This document shows, one piece after another, positions 53,189 to 62,673 of a DNA stretch of 64,000 bases. The position numbers and the translations under genes were made by a program. The notes beneath the pieces were generated by a model. That model did not search any database. It was not told the origin of the DNA and was given only the letters and a program-made list of their open reading frames with translations. Every line of letters begins with the position of its first letter. The stretch's first letter is position 1. The DNA is from DASQZK01 sp963771005 (GTDB lineage: Bacteria > Bacteroidota > Bacteroidia > Bacteroidales > GCA-2748055): contig CAVYRO010000003.1 of the NCBI GenBank assembly GCA_963771005.1, positions 186,001-250,000 of the forward strand. The letters run 5' to 3'.

Positions 53189-56100
53189 ATGATACGTTTG
53201 GCTACATTTATAAAATTGATCTTATTTGTTTTTATATTACATTATTCTACCGTAGGATGTGCCCAGGATAATTATAAAATAAGTGGAATTGTTTACGGGA
53301 TCGATCATGAACCCGTTGGTAATGTGGCAATCAGTGCAGAAAGAGTTTCTGAAAATCCTGCCATCACCGATTCGACAGGTAAATTCATACTGGAAGTTCC
53401 GGACAGAAATATCTGGATTCTGGTCATGCCTGTGGGAAACTACAAGGCGCAAAGGATCTTTTTAAACGGACGTGATGACCTTATCATAAATCTGGTTACA
53501 AAGGACAGGCGGTCCGGATATGATAATGTGTCAAAACCCATAAGAGATGAGTTACGCAGAGATTTTAGCGGCTCTGATTATTCTCTCAACCTCGAGAATG
53601 TTTCAAAACTTCCCTATCTGACTATTGACCAGTATTTCCAGGGAAGGGTTCCCGGAATGCTTACAACCAACCACTCTGGAATATCGGGCTATGGAACCTT
53701 TTCATATATGAGAGGAATGCAATCAATGAACGCCGGAAACCAGCCACTGATCATTGTTGACGGCATGCCTTATGAAAACCACGGTTTGTTTCCCTCAAAT
53801 ATTTCCGGTTATGTATATAATCCGTACGCAAGTATTGTTAATGAAGATATAGTAGAATTAACCGTAATAAAAGATATCACACTTCTCTCCCTGTATGGGT
53901 CAAAAGCCGCAAATGGTATAATCTGGATCCAGACCCTTAAACCTACCCAGACAAAAACTACAATCGATATCTCATTGAAAAGCGGGGTTAATCTTTCGCC
54001 TTCCAGACTCCCGGTTTTAAACAATGAACAGTTCCGGACCCTGGCAAATGAAATTCTGACAACATCAGATATTAATGAAGAAACATTTAAAGATGTATAC
54101 CCTGGTTTATATGATGATAAGTATGCCGGTACCTATTATCGCTACAACCACAACACTGACTGGCAAAATGAGATCTTCCGCAATTCGACGATGAATGAAT
54201 TATACATGAGTGTAAAAGGAGGTGATGAAATCGCGAAATATGGTCTTTCATTCGGTTATTCTAAAAACTCAGGAATTATCAAAGCAACTGATTATTCCCG
54301 TATAAGTCTGCGATTTGTTGGTACTTTCAATATTTTCAAATGGATGCGATTGTATGCAAATAATAATCTGGTTTACGGTAACTCCAAGCTTATGGAATCG
54401 GCCCCGGTAGAATATTCAAATCCCATTCTTGCCAGCCTGAAAAAAAGTCCGTTTATGTACCCTTATCAGTTCGACAAAGACGGAAATGAACTGTCATATC
54501 TGGATGGAGTGGATAATTTTGGAAATAGTAATCCTGTTGCTATAATTGATGGCGTGATAGCCAATAATAATAACTATCGTTTCGTAGGTACTTATGACAT
54601 CATAACAGATATTACCGAACATTTAAAATGGAAATCCCTATTGGGATTTAACCTGAATACATCAAATGAAGGCGTCTTTCTTCCGTCTACGGGTATGGTT
54701 CAATATGATAACGGGCTTGCTTATAATATTTCCAACCGTCAGGCAAACTATTTGAAATCGTTATATAATGATAACAGGCTCTATTATGAGAATACTTTCA
54801 ACCGGGTTCATAATTTTTACGGCTTTTTAGGATTCAGGATAAATACCAACCGGTTCGAACAAGACAGGGGCATAGCCAGAAATACACCTTCCGATGTATA
54901 CAGGTCATTGAGATTCGGTGAAACCACCCTGGCCGAGATAACAGGTGATTTTGGCAAATGGAATTCCATGACTTTTTACGGAGGACTGAACTACTCTCTA
55001 AAAGATAAATACTTCCTCGGAGCCCATTACACTATGGATGGTTCATCACGAACCGGCAAAGATGCGAATTCAGGGGTAACTTTTTTTGACACTCCGTTTG
55101 GATTATTCCCTTCATTTTCAGCAGCATGGAGAGTTTCTAATGAGAATTTCCTGAAAAATATACCATGGTTGAGCAATCTTAAACTAAGGGCTAATTTCGG
55201 CTTTTGTGGAAATGATAATATAGGAAACTATAATTCAAAAATTTATTACAGGGAACTATATTTTCGTGAAACAACAGGCATTATTCTGGGCTCCAGACCT
55301 AATACCAGCCTGACCTATGAAACGAACCAGATGTTTGATGCAGGACTTGATCTTACGGCTTTCGGGGAAAGGATCGATCTGAGTGTGAACTACTTCAGCT
55401 ACTTGTCTAAAAATCTGGTGAATTACGAAAAACAACCGGATTATATGGGATATAAATATCAGCTTATAAATGGGGCGAGGGCGGAAAATTCAGGCTTTGA
55501 AGTTGTTTTAAACAGCAGGCTTGTTGAATCGGGAAAGTTCAATATCGACTTCGGGATGAATTTTGCAGAGCTAATTAATACCCTTTATTCCATTTCCGGA
55601 GGAAGCCAAATTACCCCGATTGAAGCCGGTGAAATTATTTCTGAACCCGGACAGACTGTATACAGCTTTTATGGTTTTAAAACAAACGGAGTTTTTGCAA
55701 CCACGAAAGAAGCATCTGATGCCGGATTATCAAACCAGAGGGGTATCCCTTTTAAAGCAGGCGATATACGATTCCTCGACCTGAGCGGCCCGGATGGTAC
55801 TCCTGACAATGTTATCAATGAGTATGACAAAACGATTATCGGCAATCCGTTTCCCGACTATTACGGAGGAGTCAGCCTGAATATAAGATATGGCAGGTTT
55901 AGCTTATATAACCTCGTTCAGTTTGTGATTGGTAATGATGTATTCAATTATACCAGATATCAAACAGAGAAAATGGATGACCTGTCAAATCAGACCACCT
56001 CTGTCCTTAAACGATGGACTTACGAAGGTCAGATTACAAACATGCCAAGAGCTCTCTATGAAGATCCGGTGGGCAATTCGGCTTTCTCTGACCGGTGGAT

Positions 56101-56341
56101 TGAAGACGGATCCTATATTAGACTCAAGAGTATTATTTTATCCTATAGTATCCCCGGAGGGATCTGGAAGATCAGGGATGCTAATTTCTATGTTTCAGTA
56201 AATAATCTTTTTACGATCAGCAAGTATCTTGGTTATGATCCTGAGTTCAGCTATTCATCATCCTCTGTGGAACAGGGTATTGATTATACTCAGGCTCCGA
56301 TGGTTAAAAGTTTCGTCTTTGGAGTGAAGTTTGGATTATAA
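53189..56341 (+). CDS. SusC/RagA-family TonB-dependent outer-membrane transporter 2
   Basis: ATG at 53189 is preferred to TTG at 53180, giving 1050 residues. Signal peptide ends TVGCAQ; a carboxypeptidase-regulatory-like domain (~25-105) precedes the plug (LIIVDGMPYENHG, LTVIKDITLLSLYGSKAANGIIWIQT) and the barrel. The usual EE-V-VVGY TonB-box stretch is not evident between the two domains (RRSGYDNVSKPIRDELRR occupies the place). It diverges clearly from SusC 1, so the two pairs probably take different oligosaccharides. Confidence 0.94.
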   Translation: MIRLATFIKLILFVFILHYSTVGCAQDNYKISGIVYGIDHEPVGNVAISAERVSENPAITDSTGKFILEVPDRNIWILVMPVGNYKAQRIFLNGRDDLIINLVTKDRRSGYDNVSKPIRDELRRDFSGSDYSLNLENVSKLPYLTIDQYFQGRVPGMLTTNHSGISGYGTFSYMRGMQSMNAGNQPLIIVDGMPYENHGLFPSNISGYVYNPYASIVNEDIVELTVIKDITLLSLYGSKAANGIIWIQTLKPTQTKTTIDISLKSGVNLSPSRLPVLNNEQFRTLANEILTTSDINEETFKDVYPGLYDDKYAGTYYRYNHNTDWQNEIFRNSTMNELYMSVKGGDEIAKYGLSFGYSKNSGIIKATDYSRISLRFVGTFNIFKWMRLYANNNLVYGNSKLMESAPVEYSNPILASLKKSPFMYPYQFDKDGNELSYLDGVDNFGNSNPVAIIDGVIANNNNYRFVGTYDIITDITEHLKWKSLLGFNLNTSNEGVFLPSTGMVQYDNGLAYNISNRQANYLKSLYNDNRLYYENTFNRVHNFYGFLGFRINTNRFEQDRGIARNTPSDVYRSLRFGETTLAEITGDFGKWNSMTFYGGLNYSLKDKYFLGAHYTMDGSSRTGKDANSGVTFFDTPFGLFPSFSAAWRVSNENFLKNIPWLSNLKLRANFGFCGNDNIGNYNSKIYYRELYFRETTGIILGSRPNTSLTYETNQMFDAGLDLTAFGERIDLSVNYFSYLSKNLVNYEKQPDYMGYKYQLINGARAENSGFEVVLNSRLVESGKFNIDFGMNFAELINTLYSISGGSQITPIEAGEIISEPGQTVYSFYGFKTNGVFATTKEASDAGLSNQRGIPFKAGDIRFLDLSGPDGTPDNVINEYDKTIIGNPFPDYYGGVSLNIRYGRFSLYNLVQFVIGNDVFNYTRYQTEKMDDLSNQTTSVLKRWTYEGQITNMPRALYEDPVGNSAFSDRWIEDGSYIRLKSIILSYSIPGGIWKIRDANFYVSVNNLFTISKYLGYDPEFSYSSSSVEQGIDYTQAPMVKSFVFGVKFGL

Positions 56342-56474
56342 GAGAAAACTGAGGATATAGTTCTTAAAATAAACAGAATATGCAGGTTGATATGTATGCG
56401 GGTGAATTGCACTTTGAGGTTTACTTATACCGATACCCAGGCATGCATCCGATCCTGAAAAATTAAATATACGG

Positions 56475-58325
56475 ATGAAAACGAAAATCTATCTGTTCTC
56501 TGCATTGTTATTGATCCTGCCTTTGAATGCATGTAAAGATTTTTTTAATCCGGATCTGGGCATTGTACTGGATGATGAGGAAATCTTTAAGGAATTCAAC
56601 GATTACAGGACGGCAGGTCTTGGATTATATGCCATTCAGCAGGAGCTGGCAGAACAAATCTATATACTTGGTGAAGTTCGCGGTGACCTCATTGAAATTA
56701 CACCAAATGCAGACAGGGATTTAAGCGAGGTAAATGATTTTAATGTTTCACCGGATAATAAGTATGCTTCACCGGAAAATTTTTACAAACTGATTGTCAA
56801 CTGTAATAATCTGATAAACAAGATTGTGAAAAAGAAGCCTTCCGTTCTGATCCCGGGAGTTGCAATTGATAATTACGATAAATTATACGGTGAAGTCCAG
56901 TGTATGCGCGCGTGGGCCTATTTCAATGCCGTCAGGATCTACAGGGAAATTCCCTATATATACCCGAGCCTTCAGTCTATGGATGATATCGAAGCGTATG
57001 TAAATACCGGTCAAACCGTAGTTCCCGCTGAGAAAATAGTTTTTGATTTAAAAGGATATTACAACGATACGATCAGGAAGGAACCTATTGTTCTTAACAA
57101 GATTTATCTGGATATGAATGCCATAATTGATTCATTTTCATTTATTCTGGAAAATGATGTCAAAGCAGTTGGAATTCAATATAATATAGATAATAATGAT
57201 CTTACATGGGAAGTAACTACATGGAGCCGGGCTTCTTACCATGCACTGCTGGCCCAGATGTATTTGTTCAGGGGAAATTACACAAAATCGATGGATCATC
57301 TGAATTATTTTTTGTTCAATTACGAATCGACCAACACCTTTATTAAATACGGATTGGACACAAAATTCTCCAATAGCAACTGGAGAAGTATTTTTACCGG
57401 AATAGATAATTATGAACACATATTCTCTGTATGGTACAGCAGGAATTACAGGCAGCAAAATAGTCTTCAGTACTATTTTTCTGACCAGGGAGGGAACCAG
57501 TATATGCTGAAACCGACCCCGCGTGCTATCAGGTATTGGGAAAGCACCTTCGATGGCTTTAAAATATTGGAAAATCCTACGGATCCTTCAAAAACATTTA
57601 CTTCGGTGATCGGAACCCCGGGAGATTTTTACCGTGGTTTTGGTACCTCCTTTAATTACATTAAGAATGGAATCCCTATGCGGCGGGAAGAAGTAGAGCT
57701 GATGCTGAAACTTAAAATGGAAAAAAGAGACAGGGAGGCGCAATTGATGATGGCCGGCGTAGATACTGTGGTTTACAAATTTTCCATTAATAAAAGTGAC
57801 AATGACTGGGATGCATACATCCCGCTTTACAGGGCTGCCGGAATGCATCTTTATGCAGCTGAGATATATGCAATGTGGGAATATTTGCATGATAATAATA
57901 CTGTATATCCCGAAATTTCAAAAGGATTAACAATTGTAAATACCGGAAATTATGCCAATAACAGTAAACAAAAGGGTGTGAGAGGACGGGTTGGGTTTAA
58001 CAATGGAGATGAACAACTTACAGTAGGCAACATAAATTATTTATATAATCCCTCCACAAATGAGGTTACAGGTTTTATTGACCTCACAAATAAATTCCTT
58101 GAAAAGCAAAAGTATGCAGTTGAATTGATACTGGATGAAAGAGCCCGGGAACTGGGTTTCGAAGGCGAGCGGTTCTATGATCTTATGAGAGTAGCAAAAA
58201 GAACCGGTAATCCGGCTTTCCTGGCGAATAAGATAGCAGCAAAATTCAAAGGACCCAGGGCAGAAAAAATCAGGACTTTACTAATGGATGAAAATAATTG
58301 GTATATCAAATTACCTGGCAGATAA
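56475..58325 (+). CDS. SusD/RagB-family nutrient-binding lipoprotein 2
   Basis: A 616-residue lipoprotein (LNAC, Cys20), longer than the usual ~500-550. SusD-type features: YILGEVRGDLIEITPNADRD, CMRAWAYFNAVRIYREIPYI, YHALLAQMYLFRGNYTKSM, and near the C-terminus ERARELGFEGERFYDLMRVAKR. An extra segment with RREEVELMLKLKMEKRDREA lies before the final helices. Located 133 bases after SusC 2, with which it should form a complex. The gap is wider than elsewhere in the operon. Confidence 0.93.
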   Translation: MKTKIYLFSALLLILPLNACKDFFNPDLGIVLDDEEIFKEFNDYRTAGLGLYAIQQELAEQIYILGEVRGDLIEITPNADRDLSEVNDFNVSPDNKYASPENFYKLIVNCNNLINKIVKKKPSVLIPGVAIDNYDKLYGEVQCMRAWAYFNAVRIYREIPYIYPSLQSMDDIEAYVNTGQTVVPAEKIVFDLKGYYNDTIRKEPIVLNKIYLDMNAIIDSFSFILENDVKAVGIQYNIDNNDLTWEVTTWSRASYHALLAQMYLFRGNYTKSMDHLNYFLFNYESTNTFIKYGLDTKFSNSNWRSIFTGIDNYEHIFSVWYSRNYRQQNSLQYYFSDQGGNQYMLKPTPRAIRYWESTFDGFKILENPTDPSKTFTSVIGTPGDFYRGFGTSFNYIKNGIPMRREEVELMLKLKMEKRDREAQLMMAGVDTVVYKFSINKSDNDWDAYIPLYRAAGMHLYAAEIYAMWEYLHDNNTVYPEISKGLTIVNTGNYANNSKQKGVRGRVGFNNGDEQLTVGNINYLYNPSTNEVTGFIDLTNKFLEKQKYAVELILDERARELGFEGERFYDLMRVAKRTGNPAFLANKIAAKFKGPRAEKIRTLLMDENNWYIKLPGR

Positions 58326-58536
58326 TTTTTTATCAAAATTTTACAGTACAAAATATTTTTTGCCTGCTCATTTCAAAAATAATGGAGTATAAATCGGAAT
58401 TAAAAATTTCATTGAACTGAATTCTTTATAAAAATTTTTTGCTTTTCAGGGATTGATCTTACCTAAAATATTGCAACTCGTTTTTTGATTTAACCTCGTT
58501 TTAGTGATTATTAACTACTAATTAAATTACAGGGCT

Positions 58537-61500
58537 ATGAGAAAATTAATTTCTACATTCATCTCGCTGGTTTTTATGAGCCTGTTTGTGAGCGCTCAGA
58601 TGCCGAATGTCATTATTTCAGAATGTTATCATGGACTTTCGCCCAGATACGTTTATCTTGAAATAACGAATATCGGAACTACCGATGCTGATCTCAGCCA
58701 GATTTTTCTTTCCTGCCGTTGGAATAATCAGGCTTATTACACTGGACTGGCTTCTCCCGGGAATTCAATTTTTTTGAATGATCCGACTATGACGAGAAGA
58801 GTGCCTGGTGATAAACTTGCTCCGGGACAGGCTTGCCTGATCGTACCTAATTGCTTTGTTGTTCAGACCATAGGTGAACAAATCGATACGGTTACGGCTA
58901 CCCCTTCATTTTACTTCGACAATGCAGATATTATCATGCCATTTGCACAGGAAAATCTAACTCATCCTATGCGGGGTTATGGCGGTGATGACGCGTGGTT
59001 CCTGTCATGGGATGCCAACGGCGATGGCCTGGTCAATACCACCGCTGGCAGCGATTCCATTCTGGATGCATTTGGTACCTCCCAGACATTTGGCGGAGTA
59101 AGGAATGTATATGATATCGGTGGTGTTGCTCATGCAGCCCTCACACGTACGATCATCCGGAAAGCGAATGTAACCCATGGCAATAAAGGATATTTTCCCC
59201 AAACCCAGGGTACAGGTCCTGAAGATTCAGAATGGCTTAGCATTGAGTGGGATCCCAGGCGTGTATTAAAGCTCTTGGGTACTGCCGGTAGTCATGGTAG
59301 TAATTTTACATTTGATATCTCTTCTTCTCTTCCGGCTGTAACTATTACTCCTAATTCTGTGACCCTCCCATGGGAAACCCTGCGTGACGGGATTTATCAG
59401 ATCATTGATTTTGGGCCGAATCAGGCCTGGCAGGTTATATGGGGACCGGATACCCTTGAAAGCAATCTTGCTCAAAATAATGATACCCTGGAAGTATTTC
59501 TGGTCGGCAATGATATTCAGTCGAAGAAATATTCAATATCCGTCTCGCCACCCACCCCGGATATGAACCTGATGTTTCCCAGGGTACATAGTTACCGTCG
59601 ACAGAATGTAAATACTTACCCCGATTACACGGATTCTTACCGTTATCAGTTGGAGACAAGGTATCATATTACTGCCCTCGAAGGGGATGTGGGAGATACT
59701 ATCGGAAGAGTTCCGGGCACTATTTCAGGACTGGTCGGTTTTGGGACACGAGCGGATTCTATTTTGTTTTATACTGAAATTGCGCCAAATGCAACGGTTA
59801 CCTTTGTCACTCATGATGGGATGCAAAGAGCGCATGTTGAAACCGGTGATAAATTTGTTGTAAAGGCGGAGAATGGTTCAACGCATGATTATTTTGTTAA
59901 CGTAGAACCTAAAACGCTCGATGATAATGTTTTTCTGACATCTCTTAATCTTAATAATGAACTTATAGCCGGGTTTAATCTCAGGAGAAATGTTTACCAG
60001 GTTAATCTTCCAGCCGATGCTAAATCATTTCCTGATATCACAGCCTTTGCCAGAAGTCAGAGTGCAAAAGTTGTGATCGAGAGACCGGTTAATTTAAGAG
60101 GAAATCAGGCAGAGAGGACAGCAAAGATCCATGTCATGCCAGAGAATTCCCAATACCAGATGACATACTCTATCGTGTTTATCGTCGGTGATGATTATCA
60201 GCCAAACAGACTGGATCCTATAATATCGGAGATCAGGCAGCCACGTAATGCAGGTCATGCCTCCGACTATGAGATCACGAACGTAGGGAATGTCCCGATC
60301 GATTTAAGTGATTACCTGATTGCCAGGCATACAACCGAAACTGCTGAAGGTATAATTTCCGATACTACTTTTACCAATAAAGTACGGCTGGGATATAAGA
60401 TTGACCGGACAAGATCCGGATCCGGGATCTATTTTGAACAGGCCAGCAATGATAATCAGGGATTCATAGACTTTACTCCTATACTCGAACCCGGAGATGT
60501 CTATACAATCTCAACCTATAGTCAGGGATACAGGGTGAATGCCGGTAAACAACTGTTCCGTAACGGAGATATGTTTGATACTTTGGATTTTTATCAAAGG
60601 AACGCACAATGGATCGATTGGTTTAGCGGGGACAATAACCCGGATTCATGGTCTATCTATGATGGATATTATGATGGTTATAATCTCGGGATTGTATGTA
60701 ATCTTAATGTTAATTACAGCATCTGGAAAATCATGAATGATTCCATTTTTAATGGAACAAAATCAGCTGATGAAGTGACGGATTATCAATTAGTGGATCT
60801 TATGGGAGCCATTGGTGTGGCAAACAACCAAATGCCCCAGGGCGAACTTCTTGAAATAGGAATACCCACCAGTGTTTACAGGAAACCGGAAGTATTCAAA
60901 GGTAACACGGATAATTTCGGCTCATTTGGAAGTACTCCGGCAGAAAGCGAATGGAACGTTAAAGCCGGGTACGATGTTCCCGATCCGTACAATGAACAGG
61001 GACCATTACCCGGTGGGCATGATTTTGTATTCAGCACCGATTTTAGCTCGACAATTGGTTCTCATGTATACATCGCATCGAAAGGATACAGTACGGATGA
61101 AACCATCGTGGGTGTGCCGGCGAATACAGCTGTCGGGACTTTTGTGGCCAACATAGTCAAGGAAAACGTAAATCAGAACCTTAGCGTAGTTTCGGGCACA
61201 TCTGGTAATGTTCTGGGTGCTGAAGTGACCCTGAAAGAAGGCGATATCCTGAAAGTTACTTCTGCCGACGGGAACAATCATACCGAATATGTAATTGCGC
61301 TGGGATCCTTAAGCAATGATGCATTATTGACATCTACTGTTTACACGATAACTGTTGCAGGAAGTATAGGTACCATTTCCGGAATTCCTTCCATGACAAG
61401 CCTGAAGGAAGTTCTTGCAAACATTACCGTTCCGGCTACAATAGCCCAGTTCAGTATTATCGATGATGATAACAACCAGGTGCCAGTGGAGGTATGGCTG

Positions 61501-62382
61501 CCAAATACAACGGTTACCATCGAAACACCTGCGGATAATGAAACCAATTTTGAAGTAATTGCTGAGGATGGTAAAACCATGATTCTTTACAGTTTGGCTG
61601 TGGAAGGGGAAGATCCGTTCATTACGTCCTGGGTTTATGATATTGATCAGGACAGAAAGATTGTTGATCGCTTTGACGGCGGTAGCGTGGCTGCTTTCCT
61701 GTCTAAACTGAAACTCTCTCCGGGCGCATCGATCATAATAAAAGACAAATATGGTTATGAGAAAAATGAATTTGATTATGTCATCGTAGATGATGAAATC
61801 ATCGTAACCAATTCATTCAGTTCTGTAACTTATTCTTTGAATGCTTACGGGGATTATATTCCGAGTAATAATTCAATGCTGAGCGCCCTGGCAAGTTCCG
61901 TGGGTACATTGAGTCCTTCATTTGATCCAATGGTAATGAGCTATGATCTGGTTGTTCCTCCTGGCACTACCAGTATTACCCTGACGGCTACCCTTGACGA
62001 CGACCTGGCTTCAGTTATGGGTGACGGTGAGATTTCACTTTCTCCCGGGACGACCAACGTGGATGTCACTGTGACAGCAGAAAACGGTGAAACAACCACC
62101 TATTCGGTCGCCATTACAATTTCTACGGGTATTGCCGACTTTAACGCCGGTTCGGTTGTGATTTATCCCAATCCGGTGGCTTCAGAATACTATATTAACC
62201 TTGGTCAGTACCAGTCGGATGTGATCATCCGGATGACTGATGTTTTGGGGAGATTGGTTTTAATACGGTCCGAATCCTCCTCCATCATTAAGGTCAATAC
62301 AGAGGCGCTTCCGGCAGGTTTGTATTTTGTTACCATCAGTAAGGGAGATCAATCAGTCACCAGCAAGATTGTAAAGCAATAA
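58537..62382 (+). CDS. T9SS-secreted lamin-tail/cadherin-like surface protein without recognised enzyme domain
   Basis: A 1281-residue protein with signal peptide (1-20, ends VSAQ). A lamin-tail-like domain (~22-250, NVIISECYHGLSPRYVYLEI) is followed by beta modules, a second lamin-tail-like domain (~560-820, PIISEIRQPRNAGHASDYEI), several ~85-residue modules ending in GD-LKVTSADG-NHTEYVIAL patterns, one cadherin-like repeat (SALASSVGTLSPSFDP, ~1110-1200) and a T9SS sorting domain (VVIYPNPV ... SKIVKQ). It follows SusD 2 by 211 bases and precedes a strong terminator. It may be a glycan-binding or adhesive surface protein; no catalytic motif was seen. Confidence 0.82.
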   Translation: MRKLISTFISLVFMSLFVSAQMPNVIISECYHGLSPRYVYLEITNIGTTDADLSQIFLSCRWNNQAYYTGLASPGNSIFLNDPTMTRRVPGDKLAPGQACLIVPNCFVVQTIGEQIDTVTATPSFYFDNADIIMPFAQENLTHPMRGYGGDDAWFLSWDANGDGLVNTTAGSDSILDAFGTSQTFGGVRNVYDIGGVAHAALTRTIIRKANVTHGNKGYFPQTQGTGPEDSEWLSIEWDPRRVLKLLGTAGSHGSNFTFDISSSLPAVTITPNSVTLPWETLRDGIYQIIDFGPNQAWQVIWGPDTLESNLAQNNDTLEVFLVGNDIQSKKYSISVSPPTPDMNLMFPRVHSYRRQNVNTYPDYTDSYRYQLETRYHITALEGDVGDTIGRVPGTISGLVGFGTRADSILFYTEIAPNATVTFVTHDGMQRAHVETGDKFVVKAENGSTHDYFVNVEPKTLDDNVFLTSLNLNNELIAGFNLRRNVYQVNLPADAKSFPDITAFARSQSAKVVIERPVNLRGNQAERTAKIHVMPENSQYQMTYSIVFIVGDDYQPNRLDPIISEIRQPRNAGHASDYEITNVGNVPIDLSDYLIARHTTETAEGIISDTTFTNKVRLGYKIDRTRSGSGIYFEQASNDNQGFIDFTPILEPGDVYTISTYSQGYRVNAGKQLFRNGDMFDTLDFYQRNAQWIDWFSGDNNPDSWSIYDGYYDGYNLGIVCNLNVNYSIWKIMNDSIFNGTKSADEVTDYQLVDLMGAIGVANNQMPQGELLEIGIPTSVYRKPEVFKGNTDNFGSFGSTPAESEWNVKAGYDVPDPYNEQGPLPGGHDFVFSTDFSSTIGSHVYIASKGYSTDETIVGVPANTAVGTFVANIVKENVNQNLSVVSGTSGNVLGAEVTLKEGDILKVTSADGNNHTEYVIALGSLSNDALLTSTVYTITVAGSIGTISGIPSMTSLKEVLANITVPATIAQFSIIDDDNNQVPVEVWLPNTTVTIETPADNETNFEVIAEDGKTMILYSLAVEGEDPFITSWVYDIDQDRKIVDRFDGGSVAAFLSKLKLSPGASIIIKDKYGYEKNEFDYVIVDDEIIVTNSFSSVTYSLNAYGDYIPSNNSMLSALASSVGTLSPSFDPMVMSYDLVVPPGTTSITLTATLDDDLASVMGDGEISLSPGTTNVDVTVTAENGETTTYSVAITISTGIADFNAGSVVIYPNPVASEYYINLGQYQSDVIIRMTDVLGRLVLIRSESSSIIKVNTEALPAGLYFVTISKGDQSVTSKIVKQ

Positions 62383-62450
62383 TGGATTGATCTTATGATG
62401 TCTATTATAAAGTTGGGTTTTTAAACATTAATTTGTTCTGGAATGCAATA

Positions 62451-62490
62451 AAAAAGGGGTCGTCTCAAACTGCAGGGACGACCTCTTTTT
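62451..62490 (+). terminator. intrinsic terminator at the end of the uptake operon
   Basis: AGGGGTCGTC and GACGACCTCT pair in a 9-10 base stem around CTCAAACTGCAGG, preceded by an A-run and followed by TTTTT. The A-run/T-run symmetry means it could stop transcription in both directions. Confidence 0.85.
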
Positions 62491-62673
62491 AATTATCTTT
62501 CAAATGGACAAAAAAAATAAAGGATAAAGGGTGCGTATATTGAATTTCTCACCAAATAAACTGACCCGTGCAGGTTTTTAAAATTTGTTAAAACTGAAAT
62601 GTAAAAATATCTGAACCCATGTTTTTATGCGAAATGGAAAATTAATGACCAAATGCATTAAATCTATAATACC

